From: Mansonella perstans
Taxonomy: Eukaryota; Nematoda; Chromadorea; Rhabditida; Onchocercidae
NCBI GenBank assembly: GCA_037074765.1
Contig: JBAMDO010000045.1
Location: 246,472-310,471, forward strand
Reading direction: 5' to 3'
Length of the DNA: 64,000 bases
The notes beneath the pieces are model-generated. The model saw only the letters and a list, made by a program, of their open reading frames with translations. It was not told where the DNA came from and searched no databases. Positions 51,901 to 63,823 of the stretch are shown in pieces (position 1 is the stretch's first letter; every line of letters begins with the position of its first letter). A program made the position numbers and the translations under genes.

Positions 51901-52273
51901 CGATTTGCAGGTACTCACAGACATATCTGAAGTGCGCGTGTTGTTGAATAATAGGAGGGTTTATTTTACAGAGCTATTTCTAACCATTATTGTTCACTTT
52001 TAAAGGCGGAAATGGTTGAATTTATATCTTGAATTATTTGGAATTTGGTTGTTAAGCCCTCTTCCTACGATTCATTTCATATGAGTTAAGCACTAATTTT
52101 TCTAGGCATTAACATATGAGCAGAAAATACACAACGTTACGTTCGCGTATCAGTTGATGTATGAAGCCGATTTGCAACGACCACGCGCTAGAGTGCAGGA
52201 TATTGTAAATGGTGATTTAAAAAGTACGCTGCGTATTCTTCATTCGTTATTTACACGATACAAACATGTATAG
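48927..52273 (+). CDS. pat-6: parvin (actopaxin), focal-adhesion actin-linking protein
   Basis: Part of the integrin-linked kinase/PINCH/parvin complex that ties integrin adhesions to actin. In C. elegans PAT-6 is essential for muscle attachment. Exons: 48927-49007, 49286-49375, 50001-50082, 50462-50649, 50843-50980, 51388-51564, 51695-51910 and 52106-52273; phases agree, 379 residues (human alpha-parvin 372). Two calponin-homology domains are visible. CH1 runs from VQEVIQLLIHWLNYEL through EDLYDGQIIQKL to IIQLLVAIAVYFRAPVRFPE. CH2 runs from HVKSSLLAFCNKHLNK through FKDGVYLVLLMGLLEGYFVP to the end, DIVNGDLKSTLRILHSLFTR. The N-terminus (exons 1-3) is short and Lys/Glu-rich. The stop is only 66 bp from the stop of the convergent GatA gene. 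Confidence 0.96.
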
Positions 52274-52339
52274 CCCTAAAAATTCATACGATTGGTCATT
52301 TCATCCTAAAACTTTTTACCGCCCAACGTTTATAAAATT

Positions 52340-55242
52340 CTACTTAGCTATGGTTACTGTTTGAGCATCGGAATATTCGTAGAGCTTTTCTGCCACATCC
52401 AATATCATACCATCTTGCAAATGATCCGCGATAATCTGCACGCCAACTGGAAACCCACTCGCCGTTTTCGTGAATGGCACTGAAATTGCTGGAACACCCG
52501 CCATATTACAGGGTTGTGTATAAAAATCGTCTTGACACTCTCGCTTGTAACCATCCGCATCGCTGATTTCGGAAAACAGTGGTGGTATATCACCTGTCAC
52601 TGGAGTTAACAGGATATCACATCCTTCCTCCCGAAAGACACGGTCGAAATCCATTTTGATCAGGCGTCGTACACGAAGGGCTTGCCCAAAATATTCATCA
52701 TAATGGCTGTAATTAGTTTTAAAATCAAGAAAAACTCTACTCTGCAAAAGTTTTAAATTATTTTGAATTCTAATTATTCCCACAAAATCCGATTTGGAAA
52801 TCTTAGGAAATGGAACTGGCAACGCCTGCACATAATGTTACGTGCTTCAGAAGGCATAATGCACTATATGACCTCATGGCTTCCTCCGGCATTATGCGGT
52901 TGCTTTTGACAGTATTAAATTTGAGAGGAAATTGTTGGACTGTACCACTTCATCAAGAAATAGTTTCCTGCGAATATTCTCCTACGAACAACTTCATTGA
53001 GAGATTCACTTCGCGTCGCAGAATACAGCATGAAAGCTGACTTGTCGCAATTTGACCTGTGGCCGTATTTAATCCCATCGTATCTGAAAAGAAACAGTAG
53101 GTAATAATACCATATATTGACTTCGCTTGCAACTATTTTTGAGTTTGAGTTTCGCGGGATATATCAGTTCATCACGTTCCACAAAAAATAAATGTACCTT
53201 GCCATATTTGATGTGATATCTGCTTCGGCCAGTACATGATAACAAATTAGGGAGTAAGTTGTGGATGGCATGCTGACTTCTTTTATCTTGCATCCCAACG
53301 CAACTAGCGCTTTTGCCGCCTCATTCCATCCTTTCCAGCACTCACTCGATAATCTTTCATTGTGATATTCCTGTTGATGAGAACAGTAAATTAATTAAGA
53401 ATATAGAAACTCGAAAAACAGAAAATTATTTACTCGTGGAAATTAAACTGTACACAGCTTTCACGAGAACTTTGGGACTGTGCTTGCTGGGATCTTTGGA
53501 AGTTTTATAAAATTAGTGGTGATTATTTCCATTACCTACCTTAGGAATGCCGACAGTTATTCCACCAATTGGTCTTCCTTGCATAAAACAGGATGACGGC
53601 GCATCAATGCAAGTCGAGTCGAATGCATCCCGACCTTTCATCACCTCTGCAAAACCACAAAAATTATATTCTCCTAAGTAAAACGTTTATGAATCTCTTA
53701 ATATTTCTTGATTATGATATAAACCAACACCTGAATAGGCAAATATTCCTCGCAAACCGTCCACATACGCATAAGATACGACCATCTTCACTAATCAACC
53801 ACCGAGAATTTATTTCAAGCTGCGAAAGTCAAGATAATATATCTAACAAATGTCGAGGTTTTTATAAGATGAAATCCTTACTAAGTAAAAAGTTACAGTC
53901 TTTAGCAGTCCTAGCAATTATTGACGGGCAATCAAGTGAATTAACCAACGGGATAAGCCCATATCTCGATAAGATTCCATAGGAAGGTTTGAAACCAAAA
54001 AGTCCAGTGAAAGCTGCTGGGTTGCGTGATGAACCACCAGTATCCGACCCTAAACTTCTGCAATGTTCTCATTTTAATATATCTTAAACTAAAGGACATA
54101 AGTATAATAACGAGAAAAGTAAAAATGAAATTTAATCCTTAAATACCAACACCGATGAAATGCCTAACTGCACTGCCACACCACAACCGCCAGAAGATCC
54201 ACCAGGACTTCGCCAATCAGTTTCAAGACTTGCTTCATCACTTAATCCATTTTTCACAGGTCCAAAATGACCCTTTGAACTTGATGTCCCCATGCAAAAC
54301 TCATCCATATTAGCCTTCCCAATCAAGCAACCACCTGAAAACAATATTTTCCAGTTAATTCAATCAATGTACCGAATATTAGCAAAAATAAATAATTTAC
54401 CCTCTTCAAATAATCTATCGACAATGGTAGCAGTATACGGCGCAATGTAATTTGACAGATTTCGTGATGCACACGTTGTTCGGATTTTTCTTGTCCTAAA
54501 ATTACGATGTGAGCAATAATTTTAATATTTTAAAAAGTATGACAAAAAAATTTTTTAATATGGCATAGAGAACTAAACTCTAAACAGTTTGCATAGACTT
54601 CAAACAGACTTGCCAAAATGTTGCTCAGCATTCCGCTTGCAAGGATACCTTTTAAATAAAGGTTCCTTACTTGGGACATTTAATAACCCCCCAATGCGCT
54701 ATAAAAATTATCATTCATCAGTTAAAACCATATTGCCTTGATCAGCAACAAAATAGTCGACACTTTGGGACAACATCCCTGAGCAATAAACGGGGGATGT
54801 GCATATTTTAGAATAAAATTGGGAAGTATGAAGAAGTTGAAAAGTATGAACAAACCGTAACATACATATAGCAGTCTTTGACAACCACAGGAAAAGGAAC
54901 TTTCCCTTTTTTTAACGCATCTTTTGCCTGAACATAAGCCAAATCAAAAGTTTCTGTAATCAAAGAGTTGAACTTCCGATATTTGACAGCATTCAAAATA
55001 GCCTCTTCGATACATTCCATCGCTGAGATTCTACAAAAAATCCAATTTTTAAATTATTTTTCACAATGTCTGAAGTGAAACTTACATTAAAGTATTCATA
55101 ATTGAAAACTTCATTACTTATAAATCAGTTCGTTCAGCTTCATTCATCATACCTTACGTAACTAACCTTACGTAACGGAAATTTCAAGGCGTAAAAGTTG
55201 AGAGAAACAAGCTAACCTCTCCTCTTTAAAAGTATCTCGCAT
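52340..55242 (-). CDS. QRSL1: mitochondrial glutamyl-tRNA(Gln) amidotransferase subunit A (GatA/QRSL1)
   Basis: The amidase subunit of GatCAB, which turns misacylated Glu-tRNA(Gln) into Gln-tRNA(Gln) in mitochondria. Exons: 55242-55217, 55030-54866, 54495-54401, 54334-54151, 54057-53882, 53646-53540, 53370-53198, 53083-52949 and 52706-52340; phases agree, 475 residues (human 528). The amidase-signature triad is intact: lysine in VVVKD, cis-serine in SPGGSSGG, nucleophile serine in [15 protein letters not shown]. Other marks are [51 protein letters not shown] and [12 protein letters not shown]. Small departures from the usual motif: KDN is KDC and GGSSGGS is GGSSGGC. The first exon (8 codons) is a phase-consistent prediction and lacks an obvious targeting peptide, so the true N-terminus may differ. 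The donor at 54150 (GTTGGT) is atypical. Confidence 0.93.
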
Positions 55243-56995
55243 CACACAAATTGTCAAATGGCCATCATGTTTTCCTGATTTGAATGATTGCACAATGAGC
55301 GTATAAGTCAAAATTCGGCCCGGTGTATGCACCAGAATATGTGTAAATCATAATTAAGTTTTCAGTATTTAGTTTAACAAATTTGTAGCTAAAGAATTTT
55401 TCATAAGTTAGATGTCAAATTCAGTAAATTTAAATTCTTTAACCTTAAAAGTTATTGAAGCAATCAGCTGTAGATTTATGTTATTTGATTTACTATCATC
55501 TCAAATCATTCATTTTATGTAGTGAATTCTAGTAAGATTTATTAAAATGAAGTTATATAAAGTAAAAAATAATGAAAGCGACCATTGATCAGTTTAATCT
55601 AAAGAAAAAAAAAAAAGTAATCGAGCATCAAGGCAACTCCATCAACAAATGCTTTCGGTTTTTTTTTTTTTTTTTTTTTTTTTTGCATTGGGAGGTTACT
55701 TCATCCATTACTTTACGTTTTAAATCATTTTTTTCTTTTTGAACTCCGTTAAAATACTTTTTCAAAACATTGACCTGTTTGTGTTATTGGTAAACTGTTG
55801 ATTTATAACTTTATGTCAAGCTCAGCTATATAGATCTTCCCGTAGAAACCGTTAAACATTCCATGTTTATTTACTTGATAGTGAAGTGAAATATTTACTT
55901 ATTATCAAAACGATTGTGCTTTCATTGAATTTCCGAATCACTTAAAAATCATAGTAAAAGCAAAGGCAAGGTGATCTGAACTAGGCTGTCATGTTTTTCT
56001 GCTGTAACATCCAAGAATATCTGGTGCAATTCATGATTGTATTTTGTGCTGACTTAATTTCCTGTTTTGTTGATAAGTTTCATTTTAGACGTACAAGTGC
56101 GAAATTTTAAAATGCATTCAGGCAACAAAAAAGAAATTTTTTGGCTTTTAACTTATTTCCTGCAATATTCTCATACTAAACTAGTTCGACCCTATATTTA
56201 AACCAGACTTTCTTCATAAATGGAAATGTTGCGTTGTATTGTTAATGCTTCATTTTCATTTTTTAACAAAAGACTGGTCTCAGTTTTGAAGATTAGGATA
56301 ACCCTCAACTCAAGATATGTGTACTGGATTTTAAGATACCAAGATAGCTTATATATCACAATTTCTGTAAAGCTTCAAAATGTATTCAGGCAACAGAAAT
56401 AGTTGTTCCTAATCGTACTTATATAATTAGCATTATGTCCATCATAAAATAGCGATTTTCAAAACTCAATTTTAAATGACCTTGAACGACGCAGCAGCGA
56501 AATAGTATCCTGAACGTGGATTGCTGAATCAATCAAGATTATAGTTTGCATTATATATATATACAAATAATTTAGAGAAAAATGAATTAATCGCTAGGAA
56601 GAGAATTAAAATTTATAAAATGAAAGCTGGATATTTTATATCAAAATGTTTCAGGTGATTTTATTTTTCAGGAAATTTTGACAGTAGTTCACGGTTATCA
56701 AATGTGAATCTTACTTTTTTCAGGCTCAGCGAAGTCTTATATCCAATTGTTTTATAACGAATATTGTTTGTTTTAGAAACCAAATATTACTGATTGGTAA
56801 CTAGTGCTCGTAAGTTTAATTTGTATACATGTGTTAAATTCTATGCAAATTTTGTCATATAATTCAATTTGCTGCAAAATTTATATGGTAATAACCGTTG
56901 TTTTCTTTTAAAATGAAATATTGGCTTACAAATTTTGAAACAGACATTTCATATTGCTAAATCAATGAATGATATTTTCTGGGTTTCATCGAGTA
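55243..56995. other. divergent spacer between GatA and TM9SF3
   Basis: AT-rich and without recognised exons. It contains an uninterrupted 26-base T run (55659-55684). Promoters of both neighbours should lie here, and a missed GatA 5' exon is possible at its left edge. Confidence 0.5.
55659..55684. repeat. poly-T homopolymer of 26 bases
   Basis: An unbroken T run, likely length-variable between individuals and error-prone in assembly. Confidence 0.9.
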
Positions 56996-59900
56996 ATGCG
57001 TCCCGTCATTTGTGCATTAGTGCTATGGGCATATCTCTTTGTTAAAGGCGATGAACATGATCATCTGTATCGTGATGGTGAAGAGGTCAGCTAACAATAT
57101 TCATTCACTTACAAATTATATTTTACTTATTTTAATCATGTGATAAGTCACGAAGAAGAGCATTAAAATTTTATGAAGTTTGGATAGTACATCAAAATGT
57201 TTGGGATGATTTTGTTTTTAAGAAAATTCTGGTACCATTTCACGATTGTGTATATAGATTGTATTTTTGAAGGTCTAAAATGTCTTACATCTTGCTTTTT
57301 GCAGGCCTGGCAAGATTTCAAATTTAATTTTTTATTACGAATATAAATTTTAGACGGGTTCTTTTTTGATAATCTTTAGTAGATGAAGTCTTATTTTCTG
57401 TTAGTCAACAGACGGTTCTGTTTTAACTGGCATGAAATTTTAAGAAAAGTGGTTTTTTGGATATTAAGTTAATCCGATTGAGAAGCTAGCGTTAAAATTT
57501 TAGTTGAATTGATTGTGGTGTAAGTAAACGAGATCTGATTTTAGAATTCTGCAAAACTTCAACACATTCTTGCCAAGGTCTTTTCCAAATAAGAAGGTGG
57601 TTTTTGTTGCAGAACAATAAAAAAATAAGTGGATAAATAAATAAATAAATATATATATATATATATATATAGCAAATTTGAGTTTTTTTTTTTTTATTTT
57701 TATCAAAATTAAGATTGTGTTATGGATGAATACAGTTGGTCCATACAGCAATCGACAGGAAACTTACGCATATTTTTCACTACCTTTCTGTCGAGGGCCT
57801 AAGCATTCAATCAGTCATTATCACGAAACTTTAGGAGAAGCATTGTTGGGCGTTGAACTTGATTACTCAGGACTGGATATCAAATTTAAAGGTTATTATC
57901 TGCAATTGAATTGTTAAAATTACTCCAACCTTTCTAATAAATGAAAGCAATTTTTGTTGCTGGAAAAAAGCACTTTTATAGAAAATGTGGAAAAAATGGA
58001 ATTTTGTAAGAAAACCCTCAGTGAAGAAGACTACAAGCAGTTCGTTTATGCAGTAAAGAATAAATATTGGTACCAGATGTATCTTGATGAACTTCCTATG
58101 TTTGGTAGGTGTTTTGTGTTGTCATACTTCGTTTAGTTTGAAAGTTCAATTGGTAGCAGTTTGGGAGATTGCATATACTACTGTTTTCTAGGTATTATTG
58201 TTTCGGCTTTCTTTGATTGAGGAAATAAAACTAATTTTAGGTATGGTTGGTGAGGTCGATTCATCAATAAATCCACCAAATTATCGACTTTTCGCTCATA
58301 AAAAATTAGAAATTGGTTATAATGGGAAACAAGTAAGTGAAGCTTGTTCTTCGTTAGTCTGGTTTTTCTAACGTCTGCTTTTTCTTTACCACTGATTCTT
58401 GGATTCTGATTTTATCTAGTTTTCCACTCGTTAAACGAAATTCTTATCGTGCTGAAGTTTCTTTTGCGAATATTTCGTCTATTTCGTCAACATTTTTTGA
58501 AGGTTGTGGACATTAATGTGACCTCAGATGTACGCGTCACACTAGCGCCTGGCGCGTCTATTTCTTTCACATATGAAGTTGTTTGGAAACCTTCTGATAT
58601 TGGATTTGATAAACGATTCGAGAAATATCTGGATCCAAACTTCTTCCAGCACAGAGTAGGTCCATTTCCAGAAACGAGATTTCAATTCAGTTTCCCTTAT
58701 ACTTTAGGTTCTAAATTTTTAGATACACTGGTTCTCCATTTTTAATTCGTTCATGATGGTAATCTTTCTGGTTGGATTGGTCTGGATGATACTTATGCGA
58801 ACATTGAGAAAAGATTATGCTCGGTATCAAAAAGACGAGGATCTTGATGACATGGTAAGATGATATATTTTTATATTGTTTGGAACTTTCTCACCTTATT
58901 TTCTTACCAGCCCACATTTGTTATGCTTTATCTAAATTTCTGATGTTCTAAAATATTTGTCTTTATTTGCGCAGAATCTAGAATATCCATAAGCAGATAA
59001 CCTTGAAAAATCGAGTTTTTCCTTTTTTAATTAACCTTCATTTTAGGAACGTGACCTAGGTGATGAATATGGTTGGAAGCAGGTGCATGGAGATGTATTC
59101 AGAACACCATCGTTTCCAATGCTTTTTTCGTCGCTAATTGGTACTGGGTATCACGTGTTTACAGTTGCAATAATCACTATTATTCTTGCCATTGTAGGCG
59201 AATTTTATACAGTGTAAGTTAATTTGTTTAAACAAAGTTGGAATGCTTGTTAGTCGATAATCTCGAGCTGTATATAGCACCAAACTTTGTATTCTATTTT
59301 GTTTTTTCAGACGAGGATCATTGTTGAATGCTGCAATTTTTGTATATGCTGCAGCATCTCCAGTGAATGGTTTTACTGGTGGATCAATGTATGCTCGATT
59401 TGGTGGCAAACAGTAAATTTTTTTGTTTTCAATTTTGGAACAGAAGAACTGAATTTAGATAGACTTATGAGGTTTCATTTATTAATTTTTGTAGATGGAT
59501 ACGTCAAATGGTATTTGGTGCATTCCTTCTACCTTTTTTGGTATCATCTGTGGCGTTCTTAGTTAACATCGTCGCAATATCCTACCATGCGTCAAGAGCT
59601 ATCCCATTTACAACTATGCTTGCCGTCACTGCTATTTGCTTATTTGTCATTCTCCCATTAACTTTAGTTGGCACTGTACTCGGTTAGTCGCTTTTTGTAT
59701 AGATCTACTGAAAAAGTATTTTATGAAACATTAATATATTCCTCTAATATTTGAGTTTAGGACGCAATGTAAAAGGACAGAGTAACAATCCATGTCGAGT
59801 AAATGCTGTCCCACGGCCGATTCCGGATAAGAAGTGGTTTTTGGAACCATCACTGATTATTCTTCTTGGTGGTGTTCTACCTTTTGGTTCTATCTTCATT

Positions 59901-60545
59901 GAAATGTAATTTCTATTTCTTGAAAAGAGAGAATCGTACTTTTTTAGAATTTCTATCGTGATCTTGAAAATTGCAGGTATTTTATCTTCACATCGTTTTG
60001 GGCATATAAAATTTACTATGTTTATGGCTTCATGCTACTCGTTACTGTTATCCTTGCAATTGTTACAATGTGCGTCACAGTTGTATGCACGTATTTCCTT
60101 TTAAATGCCGAAGATTATCGATGGTAGGCTTACGTTCGACTATTTCACTCTTAGGTTTTTTATATATTTAAAGCATATTTGTAAATTTCCATTCAGGATT
60201 AGCTGTGACCGTTTTTTCTAGGAGATGGACGAGCTTCCTAGCAGGAGCAGCTACATCCTTCTACGTCTATCTTTACTCAATTTACTACTTCTTGTTTAAG
60301 ACAAAGTTAGTTATTTTTGAATCTACTGTCCTACTTCTACAAAATTTTGCTGAATTCTGACTAATATGATTCCAGGAATCTAAAGCAGCTAAATTTTCAG
60401 GATGTATGGGCTTTTCCAGACTGTATTCTATTTCGGGTACATGGGCTTGTTTAGTGCAGCTCTTGGATTAATGTGTGGCACAATTGGCTACTGGGGTGCT
60501 GCAAAATTTATTCATAAAATTTATTCGACGGTGAAAATTGATTAG
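56996..60545 (+). CDS. TM9SF3: transmembrane 9 superfamily member 3 (TM9SF3, nonaspanin)
   Basis: A Golgi/endosomal nine-helix membrane protein of the nonaspanin family, linked to sorting of membrane proteins. Exons: 56996-57085, 57714-57891, 57982-58104, 58241-58332, 58503-58655, 58723-58854, 59047-59213, 59311-59412, 59495-59682, 59761-59905, 59977-60123, 60222-60305 and 60401-60545; phases agree, 581 residues (human 589). A signal peptide (residues 1-18) is followed by the lumenal domain with [33 protein letters not shown] and [11 protein letters not shown]. The first helix starts at [18 protein letters not shown] and the cytosolic loop has [18 protein letters not shown]. The membrane core has [35 protein letters not shown] and [17 protein letters not shown]. 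The protein ends KIYSTVKID as in human, retaining the C-terminal lysine-based retrieval region. The exon 2 acceptor (ATTAAG) is weak, but its position matches the conserved protein. Confidence 0.96.
57634..57671. repeat. (TAAA)n then (TA)n microsatellite in TM9SF3 intron 1
   Basis: A few TAAA units pass directly into about 11 TA units within the intron between exons 1 and 2. The exon 2 acceptor lies about 40 bp downstream. Confidence 0.85.
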
Positions 60546-63306
60546 ATTTGTTCACGATTTTTCAATGATTTGTACGCAAAGGCTGCTGAACTATAGGTGA
60601 AAAATTAATTTCATGTCAGACCTATATCGAATGATCGGGGTGTTATATTTTGTTTTGTTCTAGTTTGTTTATTAACAGTGTTTCTCGATAAACATAGAAA
60701 ATTTTCTCCATGATAGCTTAAAAAATTGCCTTGCATCAGAAATTTTTCCTGATATATCCCTACAAACTTCGAAAATACAGTTTCCTTGCCCTGCGGATTA
60801 TTGATATAACTTAGCAAAGCAAAATAGTTTTGGCGCAAAATATGTGATATGTCGACATGTATATGTTTATATCATTATTCTTACGGATTTAGAAATTTGA
60901 GTTCTATTTTAGGAGAAAGTTTAGAAGATTAATGAATTATTAGCTGCTCTACGTAATTATCTATTATTATCGAGCCCAGAATTAATCTATATGGTGACTG
61001 TACCATGAAGCTCTTTAACCGAACATTATTAACTTTCATAGCTAATTACTTTTAAAGGCTTGTGAATTATCCAGACTTCATGAAGGACTTGTGGGATTTG
61101 CTTTCTTAAGTGGAATTCCGGATCTTAATCCACTTATCCGGAGGCTTGAAAGTAAATCACTTATTTGTATATTAAATATTTATCAATGCAAAGTGTTGGA
61201 TTGTATTTTTTGCCACTTCCTTGTTATCAGTTTTTTCCTCGTGGTGATAAAATCTGTTTTTCACATGGACTACATTCTCTTCAGCTACATTTTTGAAAGA
61301 AAGGTAAGTAATTTTATGTACAATCTGGAAAAAGCATCGACCAGATAGCTGAGTCATGCTTTGTTCTCATTTCAGAAAACTCAGACCACTACACCGCGTT
61401 TTATGTCAAGCTTATAAATAATCAACCTACCATTGGCGGTCGAGCTTGGATGAAGGTGTAGAGAGGACGAGATTAGAAGAAGATCGTAAGTCGTGTCCTA
61501 TAGTTTTATTTCGTTTTTCGTGCTTTCATCCAATCTTTGATTTTAGGCATGCCTTACTTTGTCTTGTGGGTTGTGATCCTTTGGAGGGTTTTCCCTGTTA
61601 AATTTATTTTGGAGGGAAGTTCACTTTAAATTATTAATTGTCGAAGGCAAGTGCTGAAGCCAACGAGAAGCGTAGTGGAGTTCAACTACAAAAATGTCTC
61701 AATCTCGCGTTCTGAATGGTTTTCCGTACATCTCGAAATAGTTTGATATATTTGAAAGAAGTTTTAAAACTCACCAATATCCTTGTCTTCGATCGTAAAG
61801 TGTTGGGCATTTTTTGGGAGATTTTTGGCAGAATCTCATGATAGCATTTCAGTGAAATTTTCCTTATAATAAAATGTATTTCCTGCATGCTCATCTTTGT
61901 TATTAACTTCAGTTTTACGAGTTATCTTGAAGAGAAAAGTAACGTAGCACAAATAAGTAGCAGAAACACTAAAGGACATGAAGCGGTATAGAGGTAAAAG
62001 TGGCTGGATTTCAACGAATGGATTTCTTTGTGCTGTGAGTTAGACCATTCCTTATCAGCCAATATCAATTCCTTAAAATGTTGACTGGTGATAAATATCG
62101 CCCTTGACATCTGTTGATAACATCCATTCTTCTATCTATGCTAACCATGGTCGTACAGGAAAGAATACTACACCGCAGAAAATCAATACCTTCGTAAATT
62201 GCTTATTAGAGAAAATCGATTGCTAAGGACGAGAGCAGCAGGTGGACGCAATGACGAAGCTATCCCTTGGGTTGGTTATTCATGGCATCCATATATGATA
62301 ATCGCACTAATTCAGAAACTATCAACCTGTCTGTTATTCAATATTTGAGAGTTGTTGATTAATTAAGCATATATATTAAGGCGTAGTTGAGTCAGATTCA
62401 TTTATTAATCCATTAGCAGTGTTTGCAAGCTCTTATCCACTATATCTTGATGTTTTATGTACATGACCACTGGGTTAGTTTTTTCCGTTTGAATTGCTGA
62501 AAAATCAAAAATGTGGAGTCAAAAGAAGCATCGTTTCAGACTTTTTCATTCCCTCATTTGAAAGTTTTGTTTTGGGTGTTGGTGAAAGGTTTCTAGGACT
62601 TTTCAGCCAGATATACTTCTTTAACTATTATGGGAGCTAGTAATTTAATTTAGATCGCTGGAACTCTTCTAAAATTATTCCGGTTTAGATTGGATTTCAT
62701 AGTTTTAATACAGCAACATGAAGAGAATTTCTTAGAACTGTTCAATTTCTGTTGTTCGCAATCCAGAATTTAAGCATGGAACTCGATATTTCTTTGAGTT
62801 CGACCTAAATTCGGTCGTCAATCTGCTTGCTTCCTTCTCCTAATACAACTTGTGATTTTTTTGCAGCAAATTTTTTGAAAGAGGACTTTGTATAGGCAAT
62901 TAGAATGAGCTGAAATAATGTTGGAGAGAAATGATGTGAACAAATTCCGAAGAAATAGCATGTGACGTGATATGACGATTGCGGATTGTACACCTATCAG
63001 CAGGTGTTTTATTTGTTAAAGAAAATGACCTCTACGGTGGGTTGACCTCTCTCTCTTCTACAATCATTAACATAATCCTTTGCTCCGGGTCCTCAGCCCG
63101 TCTCCTCTCGTTTCCCCCTTTTCCCTTCTCTCCTTCCTCCCTTCCGATCCATTCACTTGTATGTTTGCATTCTGGCGGTGGGACTGCGCACCCCATTTCA
63201 AACTCCTGCTGCATATTACTCAGGAAACATTGATTACCATTTCATCACACAAATTTTCACCCAATACCTCTTTCCTATCAGTTACTAGTTACTGACGCAG
63301 TAGTTA
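60546..63306. other. region downstream of TM9SF3, otherwise without recognised genes
   Basis: Apart from the candidate exons at 61.1-62.3 kb, nothing recognisable was found on either strand. The part from about 63.0 to 63.3 kb is distinctly richer in C than the rest and leads into the satellite. Confidence 0.45.
61058..62270 (+). other. unassigned candidate exons downstream of TM9SF3
   Basis: Several stretches look spliced and partly coding, but no family is recognised. An open segment at 61058-61303 ends at a consensus GTAAGT donor; its frame reads ELSRLHEGLVGFAFLSG and includes a hydrophobic run. A TTTCAG acceptor at 61371-61375 would join it in phase to a 14-codon exon ending in a stop at 61417. 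A second consensus donor follows 61488. After a TACAG acceptor at 62158 there is an open frame with coiled-coil character (KEYYTAENQYLRKLLI then RENRLLR). I could not join all pieces into one consistent model, so these may be parts of one gene, two genes, or decayed sequence. Confidence 0.3.
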
Positions 63307-63476
63307 GCCTATCCATTTATCCATCTATCCACCCATCCATGCGTCCATCCATCCATCCATCCATCCATCTCATCCCATCCATGCATGTATGTATCCATAT
63401 CCATTCATCCATCCGTGTATCCATCCATCCATCCATCCATGTATCCATCCATCCATCCATCCATCCACTCCATCCA

Positions 63477-63507
<31 letters not shown>

Positions 63508-63530
63508 GCACTCCATCTACATCCATCCAT

Positions 63531-63566
<36 letters not shown>

Positions 63567-63659
63567 CTCGTCCATCCATCCATCCATACATTCATCCATC
63601 CGTCCATCTATCCATCTATCCATCCATCCATCCATCCATCCATCCATCCATCCATCCAT

Positions 63660-63695
<36 letters not shown>

Positions 63696-63787
63696 CCATC
63701 CATCCACCCGTCCATCCATCCATCCGTCCATCCATCCATCCGTCCATCCATCCATCCGTCCATCCATCCATCCGTCCATCCATCCAT

Positions 63788-63823
<36 letters not shown>

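Noticed and set aside
53593..53982. 129-codon + strand ORF
   Set aside because: It lies antisense to two well-supported GatA exons and their intron; its content has no family resemblance and it crosses the GatA splice sites.
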